Below are positions 27,884-36,910 of a stretch of DNA of 64,000 nt, in pieces; the stretch's first letter is position 1, and every line of letters begins with the position of its first letter. The DNA lies in NCBI GenBank assembly GCA_001304995.1, contig BBZU01000007.1:1-64000 (forward strand), given 5' to 3'. The position numbers and the translations under genes are program-made. Source of the DNA: Clostridia bacterium UC5.1-1D10 (GTDB lineage: Bacteria > Bacillota > Clostridia > Lachnospirales > Anaerotignaceae). A model generated the notes under the pieces. That model made no database searches, was not told the origin of the DNA, and was given only the letters and a program-made list of their open reading frames with translations.

Positions 27884-28837
27884 ATGATGAGGGCAGATAT
27901 TTCACTGGATCTATACCGTATTTTCTGTGCTGTGGTGCGGACAGGGAACATGTCCCGGGCGGCAAAGGAGCTTTATATTTCCCAGCCGGCAGTGAGCATG
28001 GCGGTGCGGCAGCTGGAGGAACGCATGGGAGGAGAATTGCTGGTGCGGACGGCGCGGGGCGTCTATCCCACTGCGGAAGGAAAAACGCTCTATACCTATC
28101 TGTCCCAGGCCATGGGGCTTATCCAGGCGGCAGAGGATAAGTATTTTCAGATGCTCCACATGGAAACAGGGGAATTGAAGATAGGTGCCAGTGATTCCGT
28201 TATCGCTCATTTTTTGCTGCCTTATCTGGAGCAGTACCATAAGCGTTTTCCTGATATCAGCATCAAAGTCACCAATAAGACCACTTACGAATCTCTGCGC
28301 CTGCTGCGAAACGGCAGTGTGGATGTGTGTTTTGTGAATCTGCCCATTGAAGGGGATGGGGATCTGGATGTGACCCCTTGTATAGACATTCAGGATGTGC
28401 TGATTGGCGGCGAGCGGTATCGCCCTTTGGCACAGGTGGGACTGGATGCGCGCAGTCTGCCCAAGTATCCTCTGCTGCTGTTGGAGGACTTGAGCAATTC
28501 CCGCCGCTGCCTGGATAAATATGCCAGAGAAAACGGCGTGGAACTGAATCCCATTTTGGAACTTGGCAGCAGTGATCTGTTGGTAAGTTTTGCGAAAATC
28601 AATCTGGGGCTGACTTTTGTCATTCGGGAATTTACGGAAGAAGCCCTCTCGTCAGAGGGACTTTATGAAATCCCATTAGTGCCGCCGGTTCCAAAACGTC
28701 AGATTGGCATGGTGCGGCTGAAGGAAGTTGCTATGCCCCATGCACTCCGGGGGTTTGTGGAACTTATTGGACTGCCTGAAAATGACGTTGACAAATGGAA
28801 ATCAAAAATGTTAATATATGAGCAGATATTCAAATGA
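27884..28837 (+). CDS. LysR family transcriptional regulator
   Basis: A 317-aa LysR-type regulator. The N-terminal helix-turn-helix is clear (TGNMSRAAKELYISQPAVSM, about residues 18-37), followed by the GELLVRTARGVYPTAEG hinge and a periplasmic-binding-like effector domain. The start is taken at 27884 (MMRADISLDLYRIF) behind AGAGAGG; ATG 27860 upstream is possible. No divergent target gene is obvious. The 3' end contains the promoter and operator of the next gene. Confidence 0.85.
   Translation: MMRADISLDLYRIFCAVVRTGNMSRAAKELYISQPAVSMAVRQLEERMGGELLVRTARGVYPTAEGKTLYTYLSQAMGLIQAAEDKYFQMLHMETGELKIGASDSVIAHFLLPYLEQYHKRFPDISIKVTNKTTYESLRLLRNGSVDVCFVNLPIEGDGDLDVTPCIDIQDVLIGGERYRPLAQVGLDARSLPKYPLLLLEDLSNSRRCLDKYARENGVELNPILELGSSDLLVSFAKINLGLTFVIREFTEEALSSEGLYEIPLVPPVPKRQIGMVRLKEVAMPHALRGFVELIGLPENDVDKWKSKMLIYEQIFK
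28788..28832 (+). promoter_or_regulatory. Promoter and ArsR-type operator of the arsR-ATPase operon
   Basis: TTGACA (28788-28793) and TAATAT (28812-28817) with an 18-bp spacer lie inside the 3' end of lysR. The dyad TGAGCAGATATTCA (28819-28832) follows the -10 box. A related dyad, ATGAATAACTACTCAT, lies between arsR and the ATPase gene (29243-29258). Confidence 0.65.
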
Positions 28838-28852
28838 AGGGGGCGAAGCTCC

Positions 28853-29194
28853 ATGGAACAGCATAGAGAAGAAGTGGATATGATTCGGGAGCTGGACAAT
28901 GATTTTGTCAAGGATCTGGCGGAATTTTTCAAAGTCTTTGGCGATGCCACCCGTATTCGCATCCTGCGTCTTTTGATGGATCAGGAGCAGAATGTGGGGG
29001 AACTGGCGGACGCGCTGGATATGACCCAGTCGGCAGTATCCCATCAGCTGCGGGTACTGCGGCAGAATTGTCTGGTGCGGTATCGGAAGGAAGGGAAAAC
29101 CGTTTATTATTCTTTGGACGACGACCATGTACGTACAGTTCTGGAACAGGGTACCACCCATATTCGCCATAAATATGGCTATGAAGAAGATTAA
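28853..29194 (+). CDS. ArsR/SmtB family metal-sensing repressor
   Basis: A 113-aa winged-helix repressor (KVFGDATRIRILRLL, TQSAVSHQLRVLRQ). The last helix holds D90-x-H92-x10-H103-x2-H106, exactly the alpha-5 metal site of SmtB/CzrA-type zinc/cobalt sensors. The N-terminal Cys residues of CadC-type cadmium/lead sensors are absent. Metal binding should release it from DNA and derepress the downstream ATPase. The start follows AAGGGGGCGAAGCTCC. Confidence 0.92.
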   Translation: MEQHREEVDMIRELDNDFVKDLAEFFKVFGDATRIRILRLLMDQEQNVGELADALDMTQSAVSHQLRVLRQNCLVRYRKEGKTVYYSLDDDHVRTVLEQGTTHIRHKYGYEED

Positions 29195-29292
29195 ATTTGC
29201 GGCGGAAGATCGCTTTCGTCCGCAAAAATTTTTAGGCAATACATGAATAACTACTCATATAATCAAATATAATAGGATCAGAGGTGTGAAGC

Positions 29293-31900
29293 ATGAAAGA
29301 AATGAACATTTCCCTGAAAGGGCTGACCTGTGCCAATTGCGCGGGAAAAATCGAAAAAGCCGTGGGAGAAATGCCGGAAACAAAAGAAGCGGAAATCAAT
29401 CTGCTGAAGCAGGAAATGCGACTGGTGCCCGCGGCAGAAGCAGACCAGACAAAACTGCTGGAAAAAGTAACAGAAACCGTACACAAATACGAAAGTGATG
29501 TGGAAGTATCCCTTGTGGAAAAGAAAAAGCCTCAAGGAGAAATGACCATTTCTCTGAAGGGATTGACTTGTGCCAACTGCGCGGGAAAAATCGAAAAAGC
29601 CGTGGGAGAAATGCCGGAAACAAAAGAAGCGGAAATCAATCTGCTGAAGCAGGAAATGCGACTGGTGCCTGCGGCAGAAGCAGACCAGACAAAACTGCTG
29701 GAAAAAGTAACGGAAACGGTACACAAGTACGAAAAAGATGTGGAAGTATCCCTTGTGGAAAAGAAGAAGCCTCAAGGAGAAATGACCATTTCCCTGAAAG
29801 GGCTGACCTGTGCCAACTGCGCGGGAAAAATCGAAAAAAGCCGTGGGAGAAATGCCGGAAACAAAAGAAGCGGAAATCAATCTGCTGAAGCAGGAAATGC
29901 GACTGGTGCCTGCGGCAGAAGCAGACCAGACAAAACTGCTGGAAAAAGTAACGGAAACGGTACACAAGTACGAAAAAGATGTGGAAGTGTCTTTGGCAGA
30001 ACAGGGACAGAGCTGCGGGATTTCTCATGGACATTGTGATGGGGATTGCTGCGGGCATACACATGCACAGGAAGAAGCCACAGGGAAAAAGCTGATTATC
30101 CGTTTTGGTGTGGGACTGGCGTTTTTTGTGGCGGCTTGTCTTTGGCAGAAACAGGGGCAGACAGCACTGTTTTTGATTTCTTACGCAATCTTTGGTTATG
30201 ATGTCATTTTGCAGGCATTAAAGAATATTTTCAAAGGGCAAGTTTTTGATGAAAACTTCTTGATGTCCCTTTCTACGGTAGGTGCTATGGTCATTGGTGA
30301 AATGAGCGAAGCCGTGTTTGTTATGCTCTTTTATCAGGTGGGGGAAGCCTTCCAGGACTACGCTGTCCGTCGTTCCCGCCGCTCCATTACGGCACTCATG
30401 GACATCCGACCGGATTTTGCTCATGTGCTGACAGCTGACGGCAGCCTGCGGAAGGTATCGCCGGAACAGGTGGCAATCGGTGATGTGATTGTAGTAAAAG
30501 CCGGGGAGAAAATCCCCCTGGACGGTACAGTGGTAGAAGGCAGTGCCCTGCTGGATACGGCAGCCCTCACCGGGGAATCTCTGCCCAGAGAAGTGGAAGC
30601 AGGCAGCGCCGTTCTCAGCGGATGTATCAACCGAGATGGCCTGCTTCGTGTGGAAGTGACAAAACCCTTCGGAGAATCCACGGTCATGAAGATTCTGGAA
30701 CTGGTGGAAAACGCCGCCGGACGGAAATCCAAGACAGAAAAATTCATCACACGTTTTGCAAGGGTATACACACCTGCGGTGGTTGGTTTGGCAGTGCTTT
30801 TGGCAGTGGTGCCGCCTATTCTGGGACAGGGCGCTTTTTCTCAATGGATTGGGCGTGCGCTGATCTTCCTAGTTGTATCCTGTCCTTGTGCGTTGGTATT
30901 GTCTGTGCCTTTGAGCTATTTCGCGGGCATTGGTGCCGCATCCAAAAACGGCATCCTCATCAAAGGCGGCAATGTGCTGGATACCCTGTGTCATACAAAA
31001 CGTATTGTATTTGATAAAACAGGTACCCTTACAAAAGGGCAGTTTACCGTAACAAAAATCGAAGGCGAAAACCCGGCAGCATTGCTGGAAATGGCGGCGG
31101 CAGGGGAAAGCCTTTCCAATCATCCCGTTGCCCGTGCCATTGCGAAACACTTTGAAACGGAAACAGGCAGACAGCCCGAAGGGGTAACAGATTACGCGGA
31201 ACAGGGCGGTATGGGCATTACCTGTCAGTGGAAAGGCGCCCGTCTGGCTTTGGGGAACCGCCGTTTGATGGAAAAAGAAGGCGTTGCCTGTCCAGAAGCA
31301 GCAGGAAGCGGTTCTGTGGTCTATGTGGCAAAAGATGGCATCTATCAGGGCTATGTGGTGGTGGATGATACCATCAAAGACGGTGCGGCAGATGCTCTTG
31401 CGGCGCTGACACCTTATGGCGTTACAGAAACAGTCATGCTCACTGGTGACGGCAAAGCAGCGGCGGAAAAGGTGGGCAAGACCCTGAGCATCCATCGCAT
31501 CTATGCGGAACTGCTGCCGGCAGATAAGCTGCATATTCTGGAAAACCTGCCGGAAATGGAGGCGGACGCTAAAACGGCTTTCGTAGGGGACGGCATCAAC
31601 GACGCACCTGTACTGGCAGGGGCAGATGTGGGCATTGCCATGGGTGCTATGGGCTCCGATGCTGCCATGGAAGCGGCGGATGTGGTGCTTATGGACGATG
31701 ATCTGCGGAAAATCTCTGTGGGTCTGCGTATCGCGAAGAACACTCGAAAAATTGTTATGCAGAATATCGTTTTTGCGTTGGGTATCAAAATTCTGGTACT
31801 TCTCCTCAGCGCATTGGGTATGGCTACCATGTGGATGGCAGTCTTTGCTGACGTAGGGGTTGCAGTGCTGGCGATCTTCAATGCTATGCGGAAGAAATAA
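29293..31900 (+). CDS. cadA: P1B-type heavy-metal ATPase with three HMA domains, frame broken once
   Basis: A Zn/Cd/Pb-type efflux ATPase of reconstructed length 868 aa. Three N-terminal metal-binding domains (each GLTCANCAGKIEK) are encoded by 240-bp near-identical repeats, followed by a His/Cys-rich stretch (SHGHCDGDCCGHTHAQ), the membrane CPC motif (SCPCALVLSVPLS), the phosphorylation site DKTGTLTKG and GDGINDAPVLAG. The third repeat has A6 (29834-29839) where the other two have A5, which breaks the frame and splits the gene; correcting it gives one ORF. The substrate is inferred from CPC and the CzrA-type regulator; the symbol is by similarity only. Confidence 0.9.
29302..30021 (+). repeat. 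Three tandem 240-bp repeats encoding HMA domains
   Basis: Units begin at 29302, 29542 and 29782 and are almost identical at the DNA level, including synonymous sites. This implies recent duplication or gene conversion. The third unit carries the extra A described for the ATPase. Confidence 0.9.
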
Positions 31901-31903
31901 AAC

Positions 31904-31943
31904 AAAAGCGGGAATCTTTCATAAAAAGATTCCCGCTTTTTTC
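31904..31943. terminator. Bidirectional terminator between the ATPase and lipoprotein genes
   Basis: AAAAGCGGGAATCTTT pairs with AAAGATTCCCGCTTTT, with A/T runs on both sides of convergent genes. Confidence 0.85.
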
Positions 31944-31947
31944 ATCA

Positions 31948-32460
31948 TCAGGGGGCAATATCTTTCGGTTTTGTATCAGCGTAATAAATGTCTTTTTCGT
32001 CCAACCCGCTGATTTCACAGCTTACATTGCAGGAACAGCCGTCACCGGTGATGTAGAACACATTCATGCCTTTTTGAAGGGAAATGGTCATTTCGTTGTT
32101 GACTTCTTCCGTTACGGCGGAGGAATCCAAAGGAACGGACATTTTTTCTTTGCTGCCATCCGCATAACAGCCGATCTGAGCGTCGCCTGCTTCTTTGGTG
32201 AAGTTATAGTACAAAGTCACTTCCGTATCCCTTGCGGCTTCTATGTAGAAAAAGGGTGTTTCTGTTTCTGTGGGAGTGGCTTCCAGACTGACGGCAAGGG
32301 CGTTTCCATTTGCCATGCGCAGAGATTGAAAAACGGATGCCTGGGCTTCAACAGCGGCTTCTCCCGTGGGCAGAGGGGTGACGGGTTCTTTTTGTGCCTG
32401 ACAGGCGGCAAGCCCCAGAACCAGTACACCACAGAGCATATATAATTTCATATTTTTCAT
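31948..32460 (-). CDS. Putative lipoprotein of unknown function
   Basis: A 170-aa secreted protein with an N-terminal signal and lipobox (VLVLGLAAC, Cys at about residue 20), so it is probably a membrane-anchored lipoprotein. The mature part is beta-rich with a CSCNVSC cluster. I do not recognise the family. The start has GAGGTGA upstream. It is convergent with the metal ATPase and shares its terminator; a role in metal handling is only a guess. Confidence 0.65.
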   Translation of the reverse strand: MKNMKLYMLCGVLVLGLAACQAQKEPVTPLPTGEAAVEAQASVFQSLRMANGNALAVSLEATPTETETPFFYIEAARDTEVTLYYNFTKEAGDAQIGCYADGSKEKMSVPLDSSAVTEEVNNEMTISLQKGMNVFYITGDGCSCNVSCEISGLDEKDIYYADTKPKDIAP

Positions 32461-32626
32461 ATTATGTCACCTCAAAAATCTGTTTTGTGTAAACAGTATA
32501 TGCTCCAATTTTTACATTACCCGAAAAGAATCCTTACATTTTTATTAAATAAAAATACAGTTTTTGGAAGAAAAAGAACAGTCTGTGACAGAATGTAACG
32601 GTTTCATTTCCCGGTGTCGGAATATG

Positions 32627-32690
32627 GCGGAAAACAGGGGTTTTCCGCAAAAAAAGACAGCCTTCTGTGCAAACAGAAAGCTGTCTTTTT
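32627..32690 (-). terminator. Terminator of the DUF951-mscS operon
   Basis: On the minus strand AAAAAGACAGC and TTCTGT arms form a long hairpin (32651-32690) ending in T residues. A second hairpin GCGGAAAA/TTTTCCGC lies at 32627-32648. Between 32461 and 32626 I see only an AT-rich stretch with the lipoprotein promoter region (TATACT on the minus strand). Confidence 0.75.
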
Positions 32691-32884
32691 TATTCCTCCG
32701 GCTTTGCGGGGGTGATGACCTTTTTCACATTTTTTTCAAACTTCACACGGGGAAGCATGACCATATGTCCGCATCCGCAGCATTTGATGCGGAAATCAAT
32801 GCCCGTCCGCAGGATTTCCCACTGGTTGGAGCCACAGGGATGGTCTTTTTTCATTTGTACGATATCGCCAACAGAAAACTGCAT
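32690..32884 (-). CDS. DUF951 family small zinc-ribbon-like protein
   Basis: A 64-aa protein matching DUF951: FSVGDIVQMKKDHPCGSNQW, then IKCCGCGHMVMLPRVKFEK. Its Cys residues suggest metal binding, and the function is unknown. It is commonly found beside small mechanosensitive channel genes in Clostridia, as here, where it follows mscS by 3 bp. Confidence 0.85.
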   Translation of the reverse strand: MQFSVGDIVQMKKDHPCGSNQWEILRTGIDFRIKCCGCGHMVMLPRVKFEKNVKKVITPAKPEE

Positions 32885-32887
32885 GGT

Positions 32888-33810
32888 TTATCCCTCCTTT
32901 TGCTGTACGATATGCAGGGTGCGCTGAGGGAAGGGGATTTCGATGCCTTCTTTGTCCAGCCGGTTTTTGATGCGGCGGCGCAGCTCTGCTTCTACGGAAA
33001 TGTTTGTTTTCACATGGCATTTTGCCACGATTTTTACGGTAACGGCGGAATCATCCAGCCCGGTCACACCTACAATGACGGGTGTTTCCAGAATATCCGG
33101 GATGTCTTTTGTCTGTTCCATTTCGTCCCGCAGGACATCCAGCACATGGTCGATGCTGGCGTCATAAGAAACGCCTACGGTGACAACGGCGTTGATGAAA
33201 TCCCGGCACATGTTGGTAACGGTGCCCACGGAGCCATTGGGGATGATATGGACACTGCCCTGAGGGTCACGGATTTTGGTGGAGCGCAGAGTAACGCTTT
33301 CCACGGTACCAGTGATGTTCTGGATGGTGACAACGTCCCCCACAGCGTAATGGTCTTCAAAGAGGATGAAGAACCCTTCCAGCATATCCGTTACCACACT
33401 TTGGGCGCCCAGACCAATGGCAACAGAACCGGCACTGGCAACTACCAGCATGGATTTGGGGTCTACGCCAATGAATGTAAGGGCGGTGAAAATGCCGATG
33501 AAGTAAATCACATATTTTACTACACTGGATGTGATGGAGTTCAGTGTTTTTGCTTTCCGCTGGGTCATGGCAAGACGCTGTTTTTGGTCTGTGCCGCAAA
33601 GAATTTCCGCATGAGATGGTTAATAAAGCGGATGAGGAACCAGCAGATCACAAATGTAGCGACAACTTTTAAGAGAACGAAGCCAATCTCTGTGGCTGCT
33701 TCCAGTAATTTTTCTGTGGCTGTCAGAGTTTTTTCCACCTGTTCTTCCAGATCCACTGTATCTGTCACTGTGGCTGCCTGGAGCAGGATGGAAGGAAGAC
33801 GTGAAATCAT
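32888..33810 (-). CDS. mscS: Small-conductance mechanosensitive channel MscS, frame broken once
   Basis: A homoheptameric osmotic safety valve of reconstructed length 307 aa. The pore helix with ASAGSVAIGLGAQ, the beta domain (FEDHYAVGDVVTI, IPNGSVGTVTN) and the alpha/beta C-terminal domain are clear. The first 70 residues (one or two membrane helices) are in another frame: the T5 run at 33581-33585 (A5 on the coding strand) needs one more base to read TKKQRLAMTQRKAKTL. Its start overlaps the upstream gene's stop by four bases. Confidence 0.9.
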
Positions 33811-34516
33811 GGTGCAGTCCTCCTTTCATGGTAACGGGAAGCCGCCTGGACAAAGTGGCTGAAAAGGGCTTCCTGCTCTTTTGTATGCATAGATTCCGGA
33901 TGCCACTGGACACCCAGCACAAAATCTTTTTCCGGCATTTCCATGGCTTCGGTCAAGCCGTCGGCGCTGCGGGCACAGGCGTGGAAACCCTTTCCCAGAA
34001 AAGATACCGCCTGATGGTGCAGGGAATTGACGGCGATTTTCGAGGTTCGCCAGAGTTTTTCCAGCTGACTGCCGGGAAGTACGGCAATGCTGTGGGTGGC
34101 GTAGGGACGGGGTGCCTGCTGGCTGTGCTTGAGGGTAGTGCCCGTCTGTACCTCAATATCCTGATAAATACCGCCGCCTGCGGCGATGTTCATGATCTGC
34201 ATGCCCCGGCAAACGCCGAAAAGAGGCAGATCCCGCTTCATGGCTTCTTTGCAGAGGGAAAGTTCATATTCGTCCCGCAGGGGCGAAATCTGTCCATTCT
34301 GGCGAATGGGTTCTTCCCCAAAGCGCAGGGGGTCAATATCTCCGCCGCCAGTAAAGAGGATGCCGTCCACAAAGTCCGGGAATTCCTCTCCAGGGAACAG
34401 CAGCACAGGAATGCCGCCGGCTTTCAGCAGCGCATTGGTATAGTCTTCACTGATTTTGAATCTTGTTTTTTCATAGGAATAGTCCGGCGTAATGCCGATA
34501 ATGGGTTTTTCATCAT
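33807..34516 (-). CDS. Class I glutamine amidotransferase-like peptidase C26, frame broken once
   Basis: A gamma-glutamyl-gamma-aminobutyrate hydrolase (PuuD)-like protein, 236 aa when reconstructed. The catalytic Cys is in FGVCRGMQIMN and the His/Glu pair in QWHPES; GILFTGGGDIDP is also typical. The start at 34516 follows AAAGGGTG. The first 12 bases (MMKK) run into the wrong frame because the T5 run at 34506-34510 lacks one base; restored, it reads KKPIIGITPDYSYEKTRF. Substrate unproven. First gene of the C26-mscS-DUF951 operon. Confidence 0.82.
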
Positions 34517-34639
34517 GTCACACCCTTTCTCTGTTCTTTTACAGTATACAAAAGGCGGGCGTGTTTTGCAACCGACAGAAGTATCAGAAAAACTTGTCAG
34601 AAAAAAGCAAAAAAAGTCAAAGGGATGAAAGGGGAGTTC

Positions 34640-34669
34640 TTGAATTATGTCGGAAATATATGGTATGAT
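34640..34669 (+). promoter_or_regulatory. Promoter of mtnN
   Basis: TTGAAT (34640-34645), an 18-bp spacer and TATGAT (34664-34669). Confidence 0.6.
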
Positions 34670-34720
34670 GAAAAAAATGTCTATGATTTGGTAAGAAAAT
34701 CAGAATAGGAGTGAATATAC

Positions 34721-35425
34721 ATGAGAACAATCGGCATCATTGGTGCTATGGAAGAAGAAATTTCTTTCCTGCGGGAAAAAATGGATATCGTCACCACCAA
34801 AAGCGTGGTTGGTTTGACTTATTATGTGGGACGTTACGAAGGGAATAACGTGGTACTGGTCAAAAGCGGCATCGGCAAAGTCAACGCCGCAGTCTGCACA
34901 CAGGCAATGATCGACCATTTCGGCGTGGACTATATCATCAATACCGGCGTTGCAGGCGGTCTTTCTCCCGAACTGCATGTGGGGGACATCCTCATTTCCG
35001 TAGACGCGGTACAGCATGATATGGATACATCTGCTTTCGGTGATCCCATCGGCGTCATCCCCCGTATGGCGGAAAGCTATTTCAAAGCCGATGAAGCCCT
35101 TGTGGAACTGGCACAGGAAGCGGCAAAAACATGCGGTCTGGACTGCCGTATCATCACCGGACGTGTGGCAAGCGGCGACCAGTTCATCGCTACCCAGGAA
35201 GCCAAAGATAAAATCCGCAAAACCGTCAAAGGGGACTGTGCGGAAATGGAAGGGGCTGCCATTGCCCATGCCTGCTGGCTGAACCGCATTCCTTTCCTCA
35301 TCATCCGCGCCATTTCTGACAGCGCCAATGAGGATGCTGGTATGTCCTTCGATGAATTCTGCGTTATGGCGGCACAGCGCAGCAGTCTGCTGACAGAAAC
35401 CATGATCGCAGCCATGAAAAACTGA
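34721..35425 (+). CDS. mtnN: 5'-methylthioadenosine/S-adenosylhomocysteine nucleosidase
   Basis: A 234-aa MTA/SAH nucleosidase that recycles SAM by-products. The N-terminus IGIIGAMEEEISFLREKM, the VLVKSGIGKVNAA stretch, NTGVAGGL, GDQFI and the catalytic Asp region IRAISDSANEDA are diagnostic. It is a single gene with its own promoter and terminator, and the length is normal. Confidence 0.96.
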   Translation: MRTIGIIGAMEEEISFLREKMDIVTTKSVVGLTYYVGRYEGNNVVLVKSGIGKVNAAVCTQAMIDHFGVDYIINTGVAGGLSPELHVGDILISVDAVQHDMDTSAFGDPIGVIPRMAESYFKADEALVELAQEAAKTCGLDCRIITGRVASGDQFIATQEAKDKIRKTVKGDCAEMEGAAIAHACWLNRIPFLIIRAISDSANEDAGMSFDEFCVMAAQRSSLLTETMIAAMKN

Positions 35426-35442
35426 ATCTATATGAAGAAATT

Positions 35443-35475
35443 GGGAGAGGTCTTTCTTTTGGATCTCTCCTTTTT
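35443..35475 (+). terminator. Terminator after mtnN
   Basis: GGGAGAGGTC pairs with GATCTCTCC, then TTTTTGTTTTT. Confidence 0.7.
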
Positions 35476-35571
35476 GTTTTTCTGTCCGTACAATGGGACA
35501 AACCCTTCAAAATTGAACAAAAAACAGGGAAGAATTTCTATGTTATTTCTGGATGTATACCTATTGTCAGG

Positions 35572-35600
35572 GGGCTGGGAGTTATGTATAATGCAAGGGA
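35572..35600 (+). promoter_or_regulatory. Promoter of the acidic hypothetical gene
   Basis: TTGTCA, a 17-bp spacer and TATAAT lie about 70 bp before the start at 35664. Confidence 0.7.
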
Positions 35601-35663
35601 AAGGAAATATTTTGTATACAAACAAATTTTAGATAAACAGCGAAAAGAAAGGGTGGCATTTCC

Positions 35664-36128
35664 ATGACAGCAAAGACACATGGTTACATCACAAAAGAAA
35701 TCGAACTGGAACAGATTTACCGTTTTATCCTGAAATATTTCGATCCCGAAGCAAAGGTAAACCGTTATGAAAACCGTTTCGGTGAAAGCAACGAAATGGC
35801 TGTTTACTTCACTTATAAGGGCGAGGAAAGACGTCTGTTCTCCATGATCTACAAGAGCCGTAAATTCTCCAAGACAGGCGAAAAGAAACGTCTGATCTTC
35901 CTGGATCTGGATTACTGGGGTCACAGCGTAGAAATTATGCGCTCCATTATCTCCTTCTTCAGCGGTTGGATGGATGAAAACGACTGCGATAAAGAAGGTC
36001 CTTACTACATCGACGAACAGCCCGACGGTGTTGTACCCAACATCATCAAGATCACAAGAAAAGAACTGAACAAACGTATGGGCGGCATGGTTGTTATCAT
36101 CGACGATGACGACGAAGACGAAGAGTAA
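35664..36128 (+). CDS. Hypothetical protein with acidic C-terminus
   Basis: A 154-aa soluble protein that I do not recognise. It is rich in aromatic and charged residues, has no membrane segment, and ends in an almost purely acidic tail (IIDDDDEDEE). Codon use is strongly biased (AAA, GAA, CTG), like the ribosomal protein gene in this window, which suggests high expression. AAAGGGTGG precedes the start. It is monocistronic with a good promoter and terminator. Confidence 0.7.
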   Translation: MTAKTHGYITKEIELEQIYRFILKYFDPEAKVNRYENRFGESNEMAVYFTYKGEERRLFSMIYKSRKFSKTGEKKRLIFLDLDYWGHSVEIMRSIISFFSGWMDENDCDKEGPYYIDEQPDGVVPNIIKITRKELNKRMGGMVVIIDDDDEDEE

Positions 36129-36138
36129 GTCTGAAAAG

Positions 36139-36183
36139 CAAAACCGGAATTTCCCTGTTACAAAGGGGGATTTCCGGTTTTTC
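36139..36183 (+). terminator. Terminator after the acidic hypothetical gene
   Basis: AAAACCGGAAATTCC-type arm (AAAACCGGAATTTCCC) pairs with GGGATTTCCGGTTTT, then T residues. Confidence 0.75.
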
Positions 36184-36260
36184 TTTTGCTGGTGGATTTT
36201 TTAAGGGCAATTTGCGAGAAAAAATAGGAAAACCGTAGGATTTTTTGGCAGAGCCCTTGC

Positions 36261-36289
36261 TTGCAAAGGCTTTCGCCATTTGTTATACT
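36261..36289 (+). promoter_or_regulatory. Promoter of the 36335-HAD-mtaB operon
   Basis: TTGCAA (36261-36266), a 17-bp spacer and TATACT (36284-36289). Confidence 0.7.
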
Positions 36290-36334
36290 GAATACTGGAA
36301 GCATATTGTTTTTTGTAAGAAGGGCGGTGGCAGT

Positions 36335-36910
36335 ATGAACGAGGAGAAAGATATGCGCATGCTGATCGAAGAAGATCTGCGGCATAGTCAGGAAATTTGG
36401 GAATCCTATTCTCATGACAAGGAAAAACTGGGAGAATTGTTTCAACTGCTGCTGCAACACTATGACGGGGAAATAGACGGTTTTGATGAAGATCTATGGG
36501 TCATTCAGGATCGGGAAGACTGTGCCGATATGGCGGAAGTCTACCGGAAGAATATCCGGCATCTTATGGAACGGCTGGAGGCCTTTCGGGATAACGGCTA
36601 TTCCAACGAAGGACTCATGGAATACTATATCCGTAAGGAGCAGAAAGACATCGATTACAGCGCGGACTTTACCTCTGTCCGCATCTCTCTTGGCATGGCG
36701 AACCTGCCTGCAAGGGAAAAAGAAGAAATCATGATGAAGCTGGACGAAATGGAAGAAATTTGTGCCCAAGTGGTTCCCAGAAGCAAAAAGTGGGAATCCC
36801 TCAGGGAATACCTCATCTGGGTTTCCGGCAAAGAAGCCGATGTAGCCATGGAGATTCTGCCCCTGTTTTTCCGCATTAACGATATTATCACAAAGAGGCA
36901 GGAAGTATGA
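36335..36910 (+). CDS. Hypothetical helical protein
   Basis: A 191-aa protein rich in Glu, Asp and Lys, predicted largely helical, with no membrane segment or recognised motif. The start at 36335 (MNEEKDMRMLIEEDL) follows GAAGGGCGGTGG and lies downstream of the promoter; an in-frame ATG at 36245 lies upstream of it. Its stop overlaps the start of the HAD gene (ATGA), so it is the first gene of a three-gene operon ending with mtaB. Confidence 0.65.
   Translation: MNEEKDMRMLIEEDLRHSQEIWESYSHDKEKLGELFQLLLQHYDGEIDGFDEDLWVIQDREDCADMAEVYRKNIRHLMERLEAFRDNGYSNEGLMEYYIRKEQKDIDYSADFTSVRISLGMANLPAREKEEIMMKLDEMEEICAQVVPRSKKWESLREYLIWVSGKEADVAMEILPLFFRINDIITKRQEV

Noticed and set aside
29810-30039. Programmed frameshift or separate short metal-chaperone gene at the third HMA repeat
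   Set aside because: The other two repeats have A5 at the same place and no slippery site with a downstream structure was seen; an extra A is the simpler reading.
32564-33862. 432-aa plus-strand ORF opposite mscS
   Set aside because: It is antisense to mscS and the C26 gene, lacks a ribosome site and has no recognisable domain; a shadow frame.
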